A stretch of DNA of 64,000 nt from Cyclobacteriaceae bacterium (GTDB lineage Bacteria; Bacteroidota; Bacteroidia; Cytophagales; Cyclobacteriaceae). The DNA lies in the NCBI GenBank assembly GCA_016786585.1, contig JAEUUI010000007.1, positions 1 through 64,000 of the forward strand, given 5' to 3'. Below the pieces are notes generated by a model. It was not told the DNA's origin, ran no database searches, and saw only the letters and a list, made by a program, of their open reading frames with translations. Positions 1 to 9,800 of the stretch are shown piece by piece. Every line of letters begins with the position of its first letter. The stretch's first letter is position 1. The translations under genes and the position numbers were made by a program.

Positions 1-6
1 GAACCA

Positions 7-37
7 CAAAAGTACAAAATTCGCCCCCCTTATTCAA
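7..37 (-). promoter_or_regulatory. Divergent Bacteroidota-type promoter
   Basis: On the minus strand a TTG (35-37) lies 20 bases before TACTTTTG (7-14). This matches the TTG-N(19-21)-TAnnTTTG consensus of the Bacteroidota housekeeping sigma factor. It points out of the window, so it probably serves a gene divergent from panC that lies to the left of base 1. The consensus is established knowledge; that it is active is inference. Confidence 0.6.
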
Positions 38-90
38 CTTCTTTCCGTAATAAGCCTACCTTTACCAGCCTTTTTAAAGGCCGTTACAAC

Positions 91-933
91 ATGCAGATTT
101 TCAAGGAAATCGGCCCGTTAAAGGCATTTTTAGTTGAAAAGCGAAAGCAGGGCAATACGCTCGGTTTTGTGGCCACAATGGGAGCCCTTCACGAGGGACA
201 TTTGAAGCTCATCCGTGAGTCTCAAAACGACAATTCCGTCACCATTTGTTCCATTTTTGTGAACCCTTCCCAGTTCAATAACCCGGAAGATTTACAGAAA
301 TATCCCCGTACGCTCGAAAAAGACATTATACTGCTCGAAAAAGCGGGTTGTGATGCCCTTTTTTGCCCGGAAGTCGAAACGATGTACCATCAGAAAAGCT
401 ATTTGCGCTTCGATTTCGGCCATCTCGACAAAGTGATGGAAGGCCAATTCCGGCCGGGCCATTTTAGCGGTGTGGCACTGGTCGTTTCCAAGCTGCTTCA
501 CATTGTGGAACCCCATGTCGCCTATTTCGGGCAAAAAGACTGGCAGCAGTTCGCCATCATCCGGCAGCTGGTTTCCGAGCTTCAGTTTAATGTAGCGTTG
601 AAGAGTATTCCTACGCTACGCGAAGCCAGCGGGTTGGCGATGTCGTCACGCAATGCCCGGCTTACCAATATCCAACGCGAAAAAGCTGCTTTGATCCACA
701 ACACGTTACTCTTGGCAAGCGATAAATTGATAGCCGGAGACTCAATCCCAGCCGTTAAAAAAACTGTGACTGAAATGCTGGAAGCCGATAAGGATTTCAA
801 AGTCGAGTATTTCGAGATTGCCGACAGCGAAAACTTAACGTTATTAAATAACGTTACAGAATCTGCACAACCAATTTTATGCATCGCAGTGTTTGTGGGT
901 GATGTAAGATTGATTGATAATATGTTTTTGTGA
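91..933 (+). CDS. panC: Pantothenate synthetase
   Basis: This cytoplasmic enzyme joins pantoate and beta-alanine with ATP to make pantothenate, the vitamin B5 precursor of coenzyme A. The 280-residue length is normal for the family. The ATP-binding HIGH-like motif TMGALHEGH is at residues 29-37. FVNPSQF follows near residue 57, GQKDWQQF near 148 and the KMSKS-like SSRNARL near 184. It starts at an ATG about 75 bases from a divergent promoter. panD follows 32 bases downstream, so the pair supplies both the beta-alanine and its ligation step. No anomalies were seen. Confidence 0.97.
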   Translation: MQIFKEIGPLKAFLVEKRKQGNTLGFVATMGALHEGHLKLIRESQNDNSVTICSIFVNPSQFNNPEDLQKYPRTLEKDIILLEKAGCDALFCPEVETMYHQKSYLRFDFGHLDKVMEGQFRPGHFSGVALVVSKLLHIVEPHVAYFGQKDWQQFAIIRQLVSELQFNVALKSIPTLREASGLAMSSRNARLTNIQREKAALIHNTLLLASDKLIAGDSIPAVKKTVTEMLEADKDFKVEYFEIADSENLTLLNNVTESAQPILCIAVFVGDVRLIDNMFL

Positions 934-939
934 TTCTTT

Positions 940-947
940 TATTTTTG
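940..947 (+). promoter_or_regulatory. Possible -7 element before panD
   Basis: TATTTTTG matches the Bacteroidota -7 element TAnnTTTG and ends 18 bases before the panD start. No TTG lies at the right distance upstream (the nearest gives a 23-base spacer). It may be a weak internal promoter for panD, or chance in an AT-rich gap. Confidence 0.3.
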
Positions 948-965
948 TGACCTTTTACGAGAAGT

Positions 966-1313
966 ATGTTTATTGAAGTTCTGAAATCGAAGATTCATCG
1001 TATCAAAATAACACAGGCTGAATTGCATTATGTGGGAAGCATTTCCATTGACGAAGACCTGCTTGACGCGGCCAATATGATTGAAGGTGAAAAGGTAACG
1101 GTGGTGAATGTAAGCAATGGTGAGCGACTGGAAACGTATATTATCAAGGGCGAACGCGGTACAGGTGTTGTGACGTTGAATGGTCCGGCAGCGCGGAGAG
1201 CACAGGTTGGAGATATTGTGATTGTTTTCTCCTATGCATCGATGGATTTCGAGGAGGCAAAGAAATTCAAGCCGACAATAATTTTCCCTTCACCCGATAA
1301 CAAACTCGTCTGA
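966..1313 (+). CDS. panD: Aspartate 1-decarboxylase
   Basis: PanD decarboxylates L-aspartate to beta-alanine, the second substrate of PanC. The 115-residue length is typical. The self-processing site is visible as Gly24-Ser25 in HYVGSISID; cleavage there makes the pyruvoyl cofactor from the serine. The conserved NGPAARR stretch is near residue 73. The gene follows panC on the same strand with a 32-base gap, and only 3 bases separate its stop from the next gene's GTG start, so the three are probably co-transcribed. Confidence 0.96.
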   Translation: MFIEVLKSKIHRIKITQAELHYVGSISIDEDLLDAANMIEGEKVTVVNVSNGERLETYIIKGERGTGVVTLNGPAARRAQVGDIVIVFSYASMDFEEAKKFKPTIIFPSPDNKLV

Positions 1314-1316
1314 CGC

Positions 1317-2330
1317 GTGCGCTCGGCAGTAAAAACGATCATACAATATCTGTTCATCTTTGGACTTACTGCCCTGCTTATCTGGTTTTCACTCCGCAAT
1401 CTTCATGTAAAAGAAGGCGAGAACAAGTGGCAATACCTCTATCACACCTGGCAGGCTGCAGATAAAGGCTGGCTGATACTGATGGCCGGAATTTTTATGC
1501 TCGGGCAAGCCATTCGTGCCGAACGCTGGCGGATGCTGATGGAGCCTACCGGTTACCAAGCAACATTTTATCATAGTTTTCTGGCGATGCTGATCGGATA
1601 TCTCGTGAACCTGGTAATCCCCCGTGGAGGCGAGGTTTCCAGATGCTACTATCTCTACAAACTCAATAAAAGTCCGGTTGAGATCTCGTTCGGAACCGTT
1701 GTTATCGAACGGATTGTTGACTTGTTGTGCCTGGTTTTACTGGTGGCGTTATCATTCGCGGTTGAATCTGAAAAACTGTTTGCTTTTATTTCCACCCTGC
1801 CCATTCAGGCAAACGGACTCACCGGAAAATTAATGATAGTCGGCATTGCGATTCTGATTCTGATTGCGGGAGGATTCTTCATTTCGTGGTATTCGAAAAG
1901 GAATCAAAAACTTGGAACATTCATTCAGCGCACCTGGCTTGGTTTTAAGCAAGGGCTGGCCGCCATCTTCAAACTGGAACGTAAATATCTTTTTATCCTT
2001 TATTCGGCTGCGATCTGGGCCTTGTATTTTATGATGAGCTTTTGTGTTGTCATGGCATTTAAAGAGACCAGCGTCCTGGGCATCACAGCAGTCTTGTCGC
2101 TTTTTGCCATCGGTGCTATCGCGATGGCAGCCCCACTGCCCGGAGGGGCCGGTTCGTATCATACCCTTGTTCCAGCGGGACTTGTTTTTCTATATGCGAT
2201 TCCCCAAAGTGATGCGGTTGCTTTTACGTTTGTTTTTCACGCGTGGCAAACGCTGATCATGATCGTTTCGGGCGCTATTGCCCTGATCGTTACCTCCTGG
2301 ATTGTCAAAAAGAAATCTGCCTTGAGTTGA
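1317..2330 (+). CDS. Lysylphosphatidylglycerol-synthase-like TM protein (UPF0104)
   Basis: This 337-residue integral membrane protein has about seven or eight hydrophobic segments. It resembles the flippase-like transmembrane region of lysylphosphatidylglycerol synthetases (UPF0104 family) without their aminoacyl-transfer domain. Family-like features are NLVIPRGGEVSR near residue 99 and PLPGGAGSYH near 266. The start is a GTG at 1317, 3 bases after the panD stop, which suggests translational coupling. The exact substrate in Bacteroidota is not known to me. Lysyl transfer should not be assumed because the catalytic domain is absent. Confidence 0.8.
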   Translation: MRSAVKTIIQYLFIFGLTALLIWFSLRNLHVKEGENKWQYLYHTWQAADKGWLILMAGIFMLGQAIRAERWRMLMEPTGYQATFYHSFLAMLIGYLVNLVIPRGGEVSRCYYLYKLNKSPVEISFGTVVIERIVDLLCLVLLVALSFAVESEKLFAFISTLPIQANGLTGKLMIVGIAILILIAGGFFISWYSKRNQKLGTFIQRTWLGFKQGLAAIFKLERKYLFILYSAAIWALYFMMSFCVVMAFKETSVLGITAVLSLFAIGAIAMAAPLPGGAGSYHTLVPAGLVFLYAIPQSDAVAFTFVFHAWQTLIMIVSGAIALIVTSWIVKKKSALS

Positions 2331-2436
2331 GTCTTTTCGCCTCGATTTGCGTTAAATAAGTAAGGTTTGACGTTTTGTCAGTTTTTCGAAATTGGACCAA
2401 ACCTTGCATATTTGACTTGAAAAAAATTAAACAACT

Positions 2437-3141
2437 ATGATTGGCTTAGGACCGATTTTAATTACGGGCTTTTTTATGCTTGTGGGCTGGATTGTCAGCT
2501 CCCGCCTGAAAGGCAAGTTTCAGCAATATTCAGAAGTTCAGCTTACAAAAAATTTAACGGGTGCAGAAGTGGCTCGTCTCATGTTGGCGGATCACGGGCT
2601 TAGCAACGTTCAGGTTATCTCGGTTGAAGGTCAGCTTACCGATCATTACAACCCTGCGAACAAAACTGTTAACCTGAGTGAGGCAGTATACCACGGCCGC
2701 AATGCAGCTGCCACGGCAGTTGCTGCGCACGAATGTGGTCACGCAGTGCAGCACGCAAAAGCTTACAGCATGCTTGAACTTCGTTCTGCCATGGTGCCCA
2801 TTCAAAACATCAGCGCGAAGGTTATTAATTTTGTATTCCTCGCCATGATGTTCGGTGCATTTGCATTCCGCGGTATCTTCAGCCCGGAGCTGGCGTTGAT
2901 TATTATTATCGCTTGTTATGGGGTATTCGCGTTGTTTGCGCTCATTACCCTTCCGGTGGAATTTGATGCCAGCAAGCGCGCATTGGCATGGATTGACAAT
3001 CGCGGAATCGTTACCCGGCAGGAGCACGACATGGCGAAAGATGCGCTCAAATGGGCTGCTATGACATATGTTGTTGCGGCAATCGGTGCGATTACCATGC
3101 TGTTGTATTATGTGATGATCTTCCTCGGAAGAAGGGATTAA
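2437..3141 (+). CDS. Zinc-dependent membrane metallopeptidase (YugP-like)
   Basis: This 234-residue protein belongs to the neutral zinc metallopeptidase family typified by YugP. An N-terminal membrane segment (about residues 3-22) is followed by the zinc motif HECGH at 98-102. Two or three further hydrophobic helices follow (about 125-175 and 205-230). EFDASKRAL near residue 180 fits the family's third-ligand region. The active site is probably at the membrane surface; the natural substrate is unknown. A strong terminator follows at 3165-3191, so the gene looks monocistronic or ends its unit. Confidence 0.88.
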   Translation: MIGLGPILITGFFMLVGWIVSSRLKGKFQQYSEVQLTKNLTGAEVARLMLADHGLSNVQVISVEGQLTDHYNPANKTVNLSEAVYHGRNAAATAVAAHECGHAVQHAKAYSMLELRSAMVPIQNISAKVINFVFLAMMFGAFAFRGIFSPELALIIIIACYGVFALFALITLPVEFDASKRALAWIDNRGIVTRQEHDMAKDALKWAAMTYVVAAIGAITMLLYYVMIFLGRRD

Positions 3142-3164
3142 GGCATTGTAATTTGAACATTCAT

Positions 3165-3191
3165 AGCCCGGAGATAAACCGGGCTTTTTTT
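3165..3191 (+). terminator. Rho-independent terminator after the zinc peptidase
   Basis: AGCCCGG (3165-3171) pairs with CCGGGCT (3179-3185) around a 7-base loop and is followed directly by a run of T. This is a textbook intrinsic terminator 24 bases after the stop codon of the 2437-3141 gene. Confidence 0.88.
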
Positions 3192-3252
3192 ATTTACCTC
3201 CGGGTAATTTTTTAATTTTCGGACCAGAATAACATCCCCAAAATTTAATTCA

Positions 3253-4395
3253 ATGAACTTTCAGCTCACCGAAGAACAATTAGCCGTACAACAGGCAGCA
3301 CGTGATTTCGCACAAAACGAATTACTTCCGGGTGTAATCGAACGCGATACGCATCAGAAATTTCCTGCGGAACAAATAAAGAAAATGGGCGAACTCGGAT
3401 TCATGGGGATGATGGTCGACCCGAAATATAATGGCGGAGGCATGGACTCAATTTCCTACGTGCTTGCGATGGAGGAGATTTCGAAAATTGATGCGTCAGC
3501 TTCTGTTTGCATGTCAGTTAATAATTCACTGGTGTGTTGGGGATTGGAGCAATTCGGCACGGAAGCGCAAAAAGAGAAGTACCTGAAACGTTTCGCTACC
3601 GGGGAAGTCATAGGTGCATTTTGCTTGTCAGAGCCGGAAGCAGGTTCCGATGCAACAAGTCAGCGTACAACAGCCGAAGACAAAGGTGACTACTACTTGT
3701 TAAACGGAACGAAAAACTGGATCACGAACGGCAACAGTGCGAGTGTTTACATTGTTATCGCGCAAACCGATGCTGAAAAAAGACATAAGGGTATTAATGC
3801 CTTGATTGTTGAGAAGGGTATGCCGGGATTTGTTGTTGGCAAGAAGGAAGATAAGATGGGTATTCGGGGATCGGATACGCATTCACTGATGTTTACAGAT
3901 GTGAAAGTTCCGAAAGCGAACCGCATCGGTGAAGAAGGTTTTGGTTTTACATTCGCGATGACAACGCTCAACGGTGGAAGAATAGGAATTGCTTCGCAGG
4001 CGCTGGGTATCGCTGCAGGTGCATACGAACTGGCGTTAAAATATTCGAAGGAACGCAAAGCCTTCAATAAAGAACTTTCGCAACATCAGGCTATTCAGTT
4101 CAAACTTGCTGATATGGCAACCAAGATTGATGCGGCCCGATTGCTGGTTTGGAATGCGGCATTCCTGAAAGATCAGAAGAAAGATTTTGTGAAGGCTGCC
4201 GCACAGGCGAAGTTGTTTGCATCACAAATTGCACAGGAAGTTACCAGTGAAGCAGTTCAAATTCATGGTGGTTACGGATACGTAAAAGAGTATCATGTTG
4301 AACGCCTGATGCGGGATGCAAAAATTACCCAGATTTATGAAGGGACAACCGAAATCCAGAAAATGGTTATTTCGCGCGAGTTGCTACGGCAATAA
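3253..4395 (+). CDS. Acyl-CoA dehydrogenase
   Basis: This 380-residue flavoenzyme oxidises acyl-CoA to trans-2-enoyl-CoA, probably in fatty-acid or branched-chain amino-acid catabolism. FAD- and substrate-binding signatures are present: GAFCLSEPEAGSDA near residue 120 and KNWITNGNSA near 155. QIHGGYGYVKEYHVERLMRDA lies toward the C-terminus, and the catalytic-base region is IYEGTTEIQ. Length and order fit short/medium-chain dehydrogenases, but chain-length specificity cannot be read by eye. It is flanked by a terminator upstream and a convergent gene whose stop abuts its own (4395/4396). Confidence 0.93.
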   Translation: MNFQLTEEQLAVQQAARDFAQNELLPGVIERDTHQKFPAEQIKKMGELGFMGMMVDPKYNGGGMDSISYVLAMEEISKIDASASVCMSVNNSLVCWGLEQFGTEAQKEKYLKRFATGEVIGAFCLSEPEAGSDATSQRTTAEDKGDYYLLNGTKNWITNGNSASVYIVIAQTDAEKRHKGINALIVEKGMPGFVVGKKEDKMGIRGSDTHSLMFTDVKVPKANRIGEEGFGFTFAMTTLNGGRIGIASQALGIAAGAYELALKYSKERKAFNKELSQHQAIQFKLADMATKIDAARLLVWNAAFLKDQKKDFVKAAAQAKLFASQIAQEVTSEAVQIHGGYGYVKEYHVERLMRDAKITQIYEGTTEIQKMVISRELLRQ

Positions 4396-5655
4396 CTAAC
4401 CTACCGCTACTGTAGTAAAAGTTTCAGGGTTCAGATAGATGCGGGCTGCGTCTTGCAGATCGTTGGCAGTCAATGCATCAATCCTATAAATTAATTGCTG
4501 GTAATAATCTGCCGGAAGGCTGAACAACGTAAGATTCTTAATCTTATCGGCATGAGCGAAAGGTGTTGTGATTTCCGATTGCAAACTGCCTATAAAATGA
4601 TTTCGGGCGATTTCCAGCTCGTTCGGTCCAATCAAATGGTCACACAGCGCGAGCATTTCGTTTTTTATCTCCTGCATGGCAACCTCCCGATTCTCTTTGT
4701 TCACATCGGTCCCCACAGTTATATAACTCGCATGCATTAATGCAGCCATCGAAGAATTGATTCCATAGGTTAGCCCTTTTTCTTCGCGGATGTTTTTCAT
4801 CAGGCGCGAACCAAAGTAGCCCCCAAAGATATGGTTGAGCAGCAGCAATGCCGGATAATCGCGATGAAGACGACTCACAGCTTTTCGGCCGAGCCTTAAT
4901 GATGACTGAACGCTCGATTCTTTTGCGATATGACTGGCAGAGACGGATGTTTCAATTTCCGGCCAGTTGGTTTGTGCAGTAGGGTTGGTTTCCACCGATT
5001 CGAAAAATGAAATCAGGGATTTAAGTAACGCGTCCGTTATTTTACCCGAACAAATGATTCGGAAATTCCCAAACCTGTTCCGGTGAAAGTCAAGCAGCCA
5101 GTCACGTTGAATTAACGCAACTTCATCCAGGCTGGCATCGCGCCCGTACGGGTGACGACTGCCAAAGAGTTTTTTTCGAAGCTCAAGAGATGCCAGGTAA
5201 CTTGTTTTCTCGAGATTGATTTTCAGACTTTGAGTGTAAATGGCTCGCGTTTGATCAAGCTCATGTTGGGGAAATACCGGGACAGTTATGATCTCGCGTG
5301 TCAACTCAAAGATTTCTCCGATGTTTTTGGTGAGACCGAATAAGGCAACGCTCGTGAAGTCGTGACCGGGACTTACTTCAAAGTGAATTCCGCGTTGTTC
5401 GGTTTCATTCGAAATGTCGTAACTGCTTCGTGAAGCAGTACCTTTTTGAAGCAAATGTGCGGTGAAGTATGAAACCCCGGGATTCGATTCATCCCATTTT
5501 CCGGCATCGAATACGAACTCAATTTTAGCAACATCCTGATCGCCACCGCGAACGACAATAAGGGGCACCCCGTTTTTTAAGACGGTTGTTTCGGGCCGGA
5601 TAAGATCAAACGAATTGCTTTTTTGGAAGGCAGGTCGAACGGTTCTGTCGAGCAT
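4396..5655 (-). CDS. M16 family peptidase-like protein, zinc motif absent
   Basis: The start is placed at the ATG at 5655, one base after the porV stop codon. The longer reading frame would run back into porV. The 419-residue product has the two-lobed M16 (insulinase/processing peptidase) layout. Where active members carry HxxEH, it reads FTAHLLQKGT near residue 70, so the zinc ligands and catalytic Glu are missing. The non-catalytic half signature EEKGLTYGINSS is present near residue 300. It probably acts as the inactive partner of an M16 pair or as a structural factor. The tight coupling to porV hints at a role in the envelope or type IX secretion, which is inference. No signal peptide is obvious. 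Confidence 0.85.
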   Translation of the reverse strand: MLDRTVRPAFQKSNSFDLIRPETTVLKNGVPLIVVRGGDQDVAKIEFVFDAGKWDESNPGVSYFTAHLLQKGTASRSSYDISNETEQRGIHFEVSPGHDFTSVALFGLTKNIGEIFELTREIITVPVFPQHELDQTRAIYTQSLKINLEKTSYLASLELRKKLFGSRHPYGRDASLDEVALIQRDWLLDFHRNRFGNFRIICSGKITDALLKSLISFFESVETNPTAQTNWPEIETSVSASHIAKESSVQSSLRLGRKAVSRLHRDYPALLLLNHIFGGYFGSRLMKNIREEKGLTYGINSSMAALMHASYITVGTDVNKENREVAMQEIKNEMLALCDHLIGPNELEIARNHFIGSLQSEITTPFAHADKIKNLTLFSLPADYYQQLIYRIDALTANDLQDAARIYLNPETFTTVAVG

Positions 5656-5656
5656 G

Positions 5657-6817
5657 TTAATCGGTAACAGTTTCTTCCCGCGCTTTAGCCGGCATCTGGA
5701 AGAGAATTCCGAAGCGAATCGTTTCCGCCAGCGGATGCTCACGCTTGTTGGTCGGAACGAGATACGCTACGTCAATCGCAAATTTATCTTTCTTGAATCC
5801 GACACCGATGGTCATGTATTTGCGGTTTCCTTTCAGCTTGGCTTCAGAGAAATATCCTACACGACCTGCGAACGTGTCGCGATACCAGTATTCAACACCG
5901 GTGTTAACAGTAATTTCTTTTATTTCTTCCGAGAACCCATCAGGCGCATCGGTGAAAGAGGAGAACATCCCGCTGATAAGCGACTTATTCGGAATAATCA
6001 TGAGTGTATCGCCCTGCAGCTGGGGAGACGGCACCATGAGTTTGTTGAAATCGAGCAGGAATGTAAATGAGTTGTACGGGTCGACATCAATCTTATAGGC
6101 ACTACCAATGCGGAGGTTGGTCGGCAGCGGGCTGCGGTTATTATCGTTTGAGTTCGAAAGTTTTGGACCTATGTTCGAAATCACGGCACCCAATGAAAGC
6201 GTGTTAGTTTTCGCGCCTTTCAATTCGGTGAAATAAAATATACCGATGTCGGCAGCCACGCTATTACCGGGCTTTGCATCGATAATGGAACTTCCGTTAT
6301 ATTGACCTAACAGGTTAGAATGAATAAATCTCCCGGACAATCCGACACTTAAGTTTTCAGTTAATAAACGTGAGTACGTAAGATCGAAGCTGAAGTCGCG
6401 CGGGTGAAACGTTCCCTCATCCACGTTGCTATTACTTCGCGCGAAGAAATCGCCCATGTCGAAATACTTCATGCTCAACGCTACAGTCTGTTCGCGGGTG
6501 ATTTTGTAATAACCGTTCAGGTAAAAAATCGACATGTCGTTCGTGATCTTTCCCAGCCATGGCGTATACGCGAAAGACGCTCCGTATGGACTTTCGATAA
6601 ACGTGAGTTTTGCGGGGTTCCAGTAGGTGGCGTTCGCATCGGGCGAGCTTGCTACACCTGCGTCACCGAGGGCCGCATGGCGTGCATCGGGTGTGATCAG
6701 CAGAAAGGGAACTGCGGTTGTGATCGGTCGGAATTTGTCATCAGCCCCAAGAATGGTTTGCCCTACCGCTAAATTTGCACAAAAAAGGACGCCAACTACG
6801 ATTAAAACGAACTTCAT
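5657..6817 (-). CDS. porV: T9SS outer-membrane protein PorV (LptO)
   Basis: PorV is an outer-membrane beta-barrel of the type IX secretion system. It shuttles cargo from the translocon to the PorU sortase complex. The 386-residue protein has a signal peptide (about 1-19, ending AVGQ). The PorV start RPITTAVPFLLITPDARHAALGD follows, then ATYWNPAKL near residue 65. Alternating strand-like segments fill the rest, with EYWYRDTFAGRVGYF near residue 310. It lies 28 bases downstream of porU on the same strand and one base before the M16-like gene, so the three probably form one operon. Confidence 0.95.
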   Translation of the reverse strand: MKFVLIVVGVLFCANLAVGQTILGADDKFRPITTAVPFLLITPDARHAALGDAGVASSPDANATYWNPAKLTFIESPYGASFAYTPWLGKITNDMSIFYLNGYYKITREQTVALSMKYFDMGDFFARSNSNVDEGTFHPRDFSFDLTYSRLLTENLSVGLSGRFIHSNLLGQYNGSSIIDAKPGNSVAADIGIFYFTELKGAKTNTLSLGAVISNIGPKLSNSNDNNRSPLPTNLRIGSAYKIDVDPYNSFTFLLDFNKLMVPSPQLQGDTLMIIPNKSLISGMFSSFTDAPDGFSEEIKEITVNTGVEYWYRDTFAGRVGYFSEAKLKGNRKYMTIGVGFKKDKFAIDVAYLVPTNKREHPLAETIRFGILFQMPAKAREETVTD

Positions 6818-6845
6818 CTGGATTTTTTCAAGAGTTTAAAGATAG

Positions 6846-9800
6846 TTAATTCGAAAGAATAAGTTTTGTAACCTGCTCGTTTTTAGAGCCATTCGTTAAA
6901 GAACGAAGTGAAAGTCGCGCAAAGTATAGACCCCCGCCTTGATTTTTTGGCAGGTTAACTCCCGGCACAAGATCTGGTAATTGAACCTCGTAACTGCTGC
7001 CCGGAACATTGAAATCATATGTTTGGATTATGCGGCCGGTTATATCATACAGGGTGAGCGTTCCTGCAAGATCATCGCCTGAACGATTATGGGTGAACGT
7101 AACTTTTGTGGAGGTTTGGAACGGGTTAGGATAGTTGCCAAACGAATGGATCACAAGATCTTCACTTTTTGTTACCGTGAATTCGATGGTCGCCTGCGCG
7201 GGATTGTTGTACGTATCCCAGGCCTTTAGTGTAAGCGTATGTTTGCCCGGACTCAAATCTTCCAGCGGAAAAATAACGGTACCGCGTGTGTGATTGTTTA
7301 TGTCTGCCATGTAATAGTCGTTCACAATTATCGATTCACCATCAACAATTGCTGTAAGACTGTTGCCAATTCCGTAACCGGAAATGTTTATGCCATGCAA
7401 GTCATACAGCCGCGCAACAAGTTGTGTGTTGGGGTTAGCAATCCCGCCTTCAATAAAGGTGGTGTCGCCCACGTACAGGGATATTTGTGGAGGTGTGATA
7501 TCAGAATCGGGGTTTGATTCACTTGAGCCAATGGTAAAACTTTTCGAGTAACCCGATGCGGTGAGCTGGCGAATGGAATCGCGTGCATATAAACTCACCT
7601 TGCCGGCACCCAGTTGGAATGCAATATTTTTCGGCACAACAAAGCTGAATTCAAACAGCCCGTTCTCAACTTTTGCCTGGCCACGAAATAACCGGTTGTA
7701 CCATTGTGAATATGAAAAGGGTGCATTTTCATCACCCAGCGTTTGAAAAGAAACTTCTTTGTCGAATAGTACAGCTTCTAAAATGCCATTGAAGTTTTCA
7801 TCAAGGCCATTTTCATTGTTCACTTCTCCCTTCACGTGTACGTTGGAGAGTGACTTGAGCGTGGAAGACCCTGATTGGGTCTGGATTTCAGTAACCACAA
7901 TGTTGCGTGATGGAAGCGCAAGTTTCAATTCGGGATCACCGAGCAAAGAAAAGTTTCTGTTCGATACGCCACTTAAACTGGAGTTCTTTGTTCTTCTGAA
8001 AATTTCGCCGAGTGTTAACGGCTGATTGTTCTCGGTCTGGAAGAACGCGTTGTAAAAAGCTTTGTTGAGAATGAAGTTTGTACCCGCTTCCACGGGCCGT
8101 CCGGTGGTTACGAGTGCAATTGCCCCGGCATTTTCACGCAGCAGGCTAAGCTCACCGCCGGAAATGATGAAAGGATCATCTGCTTTACCGAATTCACACG
8201 TAGCAGTTACCAGAACCGGCCAGCGATCATTTTCCAGTTTGCTGATCATGATGTCGTCAAAAATTCGTTCCTGTGCCAGCAACCGCTCGCCCCCATGACC
8301 GGTGTAGTTTACAATAAGCGCCCCTTTGTTAAAGCTTTGTTTGATTGCTTCGTTGGTTTCCGGGGAAACTTCACCTCCCGGCTTTGAGATCTGCGGAAAC
8401 TGATCGAGATAAACTTTAGATACATCAAATTCGGCATGGTCCGCATCGATTGATTCCGCGAGGTCATTGGCATCTTCCTGATGCAGGTTGCCATCGCCAT
8501 CATCGGCTACAAAAACAATTTCTTTTTGCCAGTAGCCCTGCAATGCTGCCGCAGATTCGTACTTAATTATTTTATCGACCACCTGCCGGGCTTCCTTTTC
8601 TGTTTTTACCGGAATCCGGCCAACGGAAACATCCATGGTATGGTTGATGGCCGGGCTTTCGCTCCATAAACCTTCGTTGGGTTCCAGGAAACCGAAATAA
8701 TCATCTGATGAATATGAATCTACCGGATGCAACGAATTACGCGATTCGTAAACGGGAACGAAGTTCAGGTTGTCAATCACGCGATTCTTGTAATCATACG
8801 ATCCTTTACCAAATAGTAAAACACTTTTAAGTGTGGCCGGACTTTTATCATACAGAAACCTGACGAAGTCGCGCAATGCGGTAACATCCTGCCGCCCGCT
8901 TGAGAACTCGTTATAAACCTGGCTGGTTGTAGCAACCACCGTGGCAACATTTGTTGATCTTCGATATTCTGCCAAACGCTCGGCTTCCCGTTGAAAATCA
9001 GGGTGCGTAATGATTACAAGCTGGGGTGTCGGCAAGCCGTGCAGGTCCTGGTTTTCAACTTTTCCAACAAGTTCAGGAGCTGACACATCCGGTGTAAATG
9101 CAACAAACTCTTTTAATACGCTTGTCACTGTAGTGAATGCCGTAGTTCCTGATTGCTGTGTGGTGGACATTAAAATTGGCTGATAAGGATTACTCACATC
9201 CCATACTGATACTGAGCTTGAAGCATTGTCAATCTCAAATTTTGATGCAGGATTCTCCAGACTTTCCAGCGATCTGAAACTGATTTGCGAACCTTCAAGG
9301 GAGAGTTGCTGAGTTGCCTGCAACAGAACAAAATTCAGAAAACCTACGGATTGGCCTGATGGAGCTTTTGCATATGTGTATTTGATTTTCTGATTACTCT
9401 TGCCGGATGCAGAAATGGCCTCTGCACTAATCGAAATTGTATCGTTGCGAACTGCACCCTTCACCGCGTACCGGTCGTTCGGCACTGCTGGAATGTTTTG
9501 GGTAAGCGATTGAATGCCATTAACTGAAACTGAGAAGGAGGAGGTAAAGAAGGCTTTCGCCATCACACCCGACACAAGCTTAAGCGAGGATCCCGGAACT
9601 ATATTTTTTAACGGGGCATCAAGCGTAAGTTCTGTCGTCAGATCGAATCGTTCACCGAACCACTCACGGCCGGATTTTAATTCCGTGTATTCATCAACCT
9701 CGTGATAATAGAAGTTCTCGAACGAATTCACGACCGGCAGATTTCCCGGGATCGCGTTATCGCTGGTAACCCGCTTACCATTTGTTTCAGCAACCGTGAT

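Noticed and set aside
5655-5742. Longer start for the M16-like gene
   Set aside because: It would run inside porV, while ATG 5655 lies one base after the porV stop.
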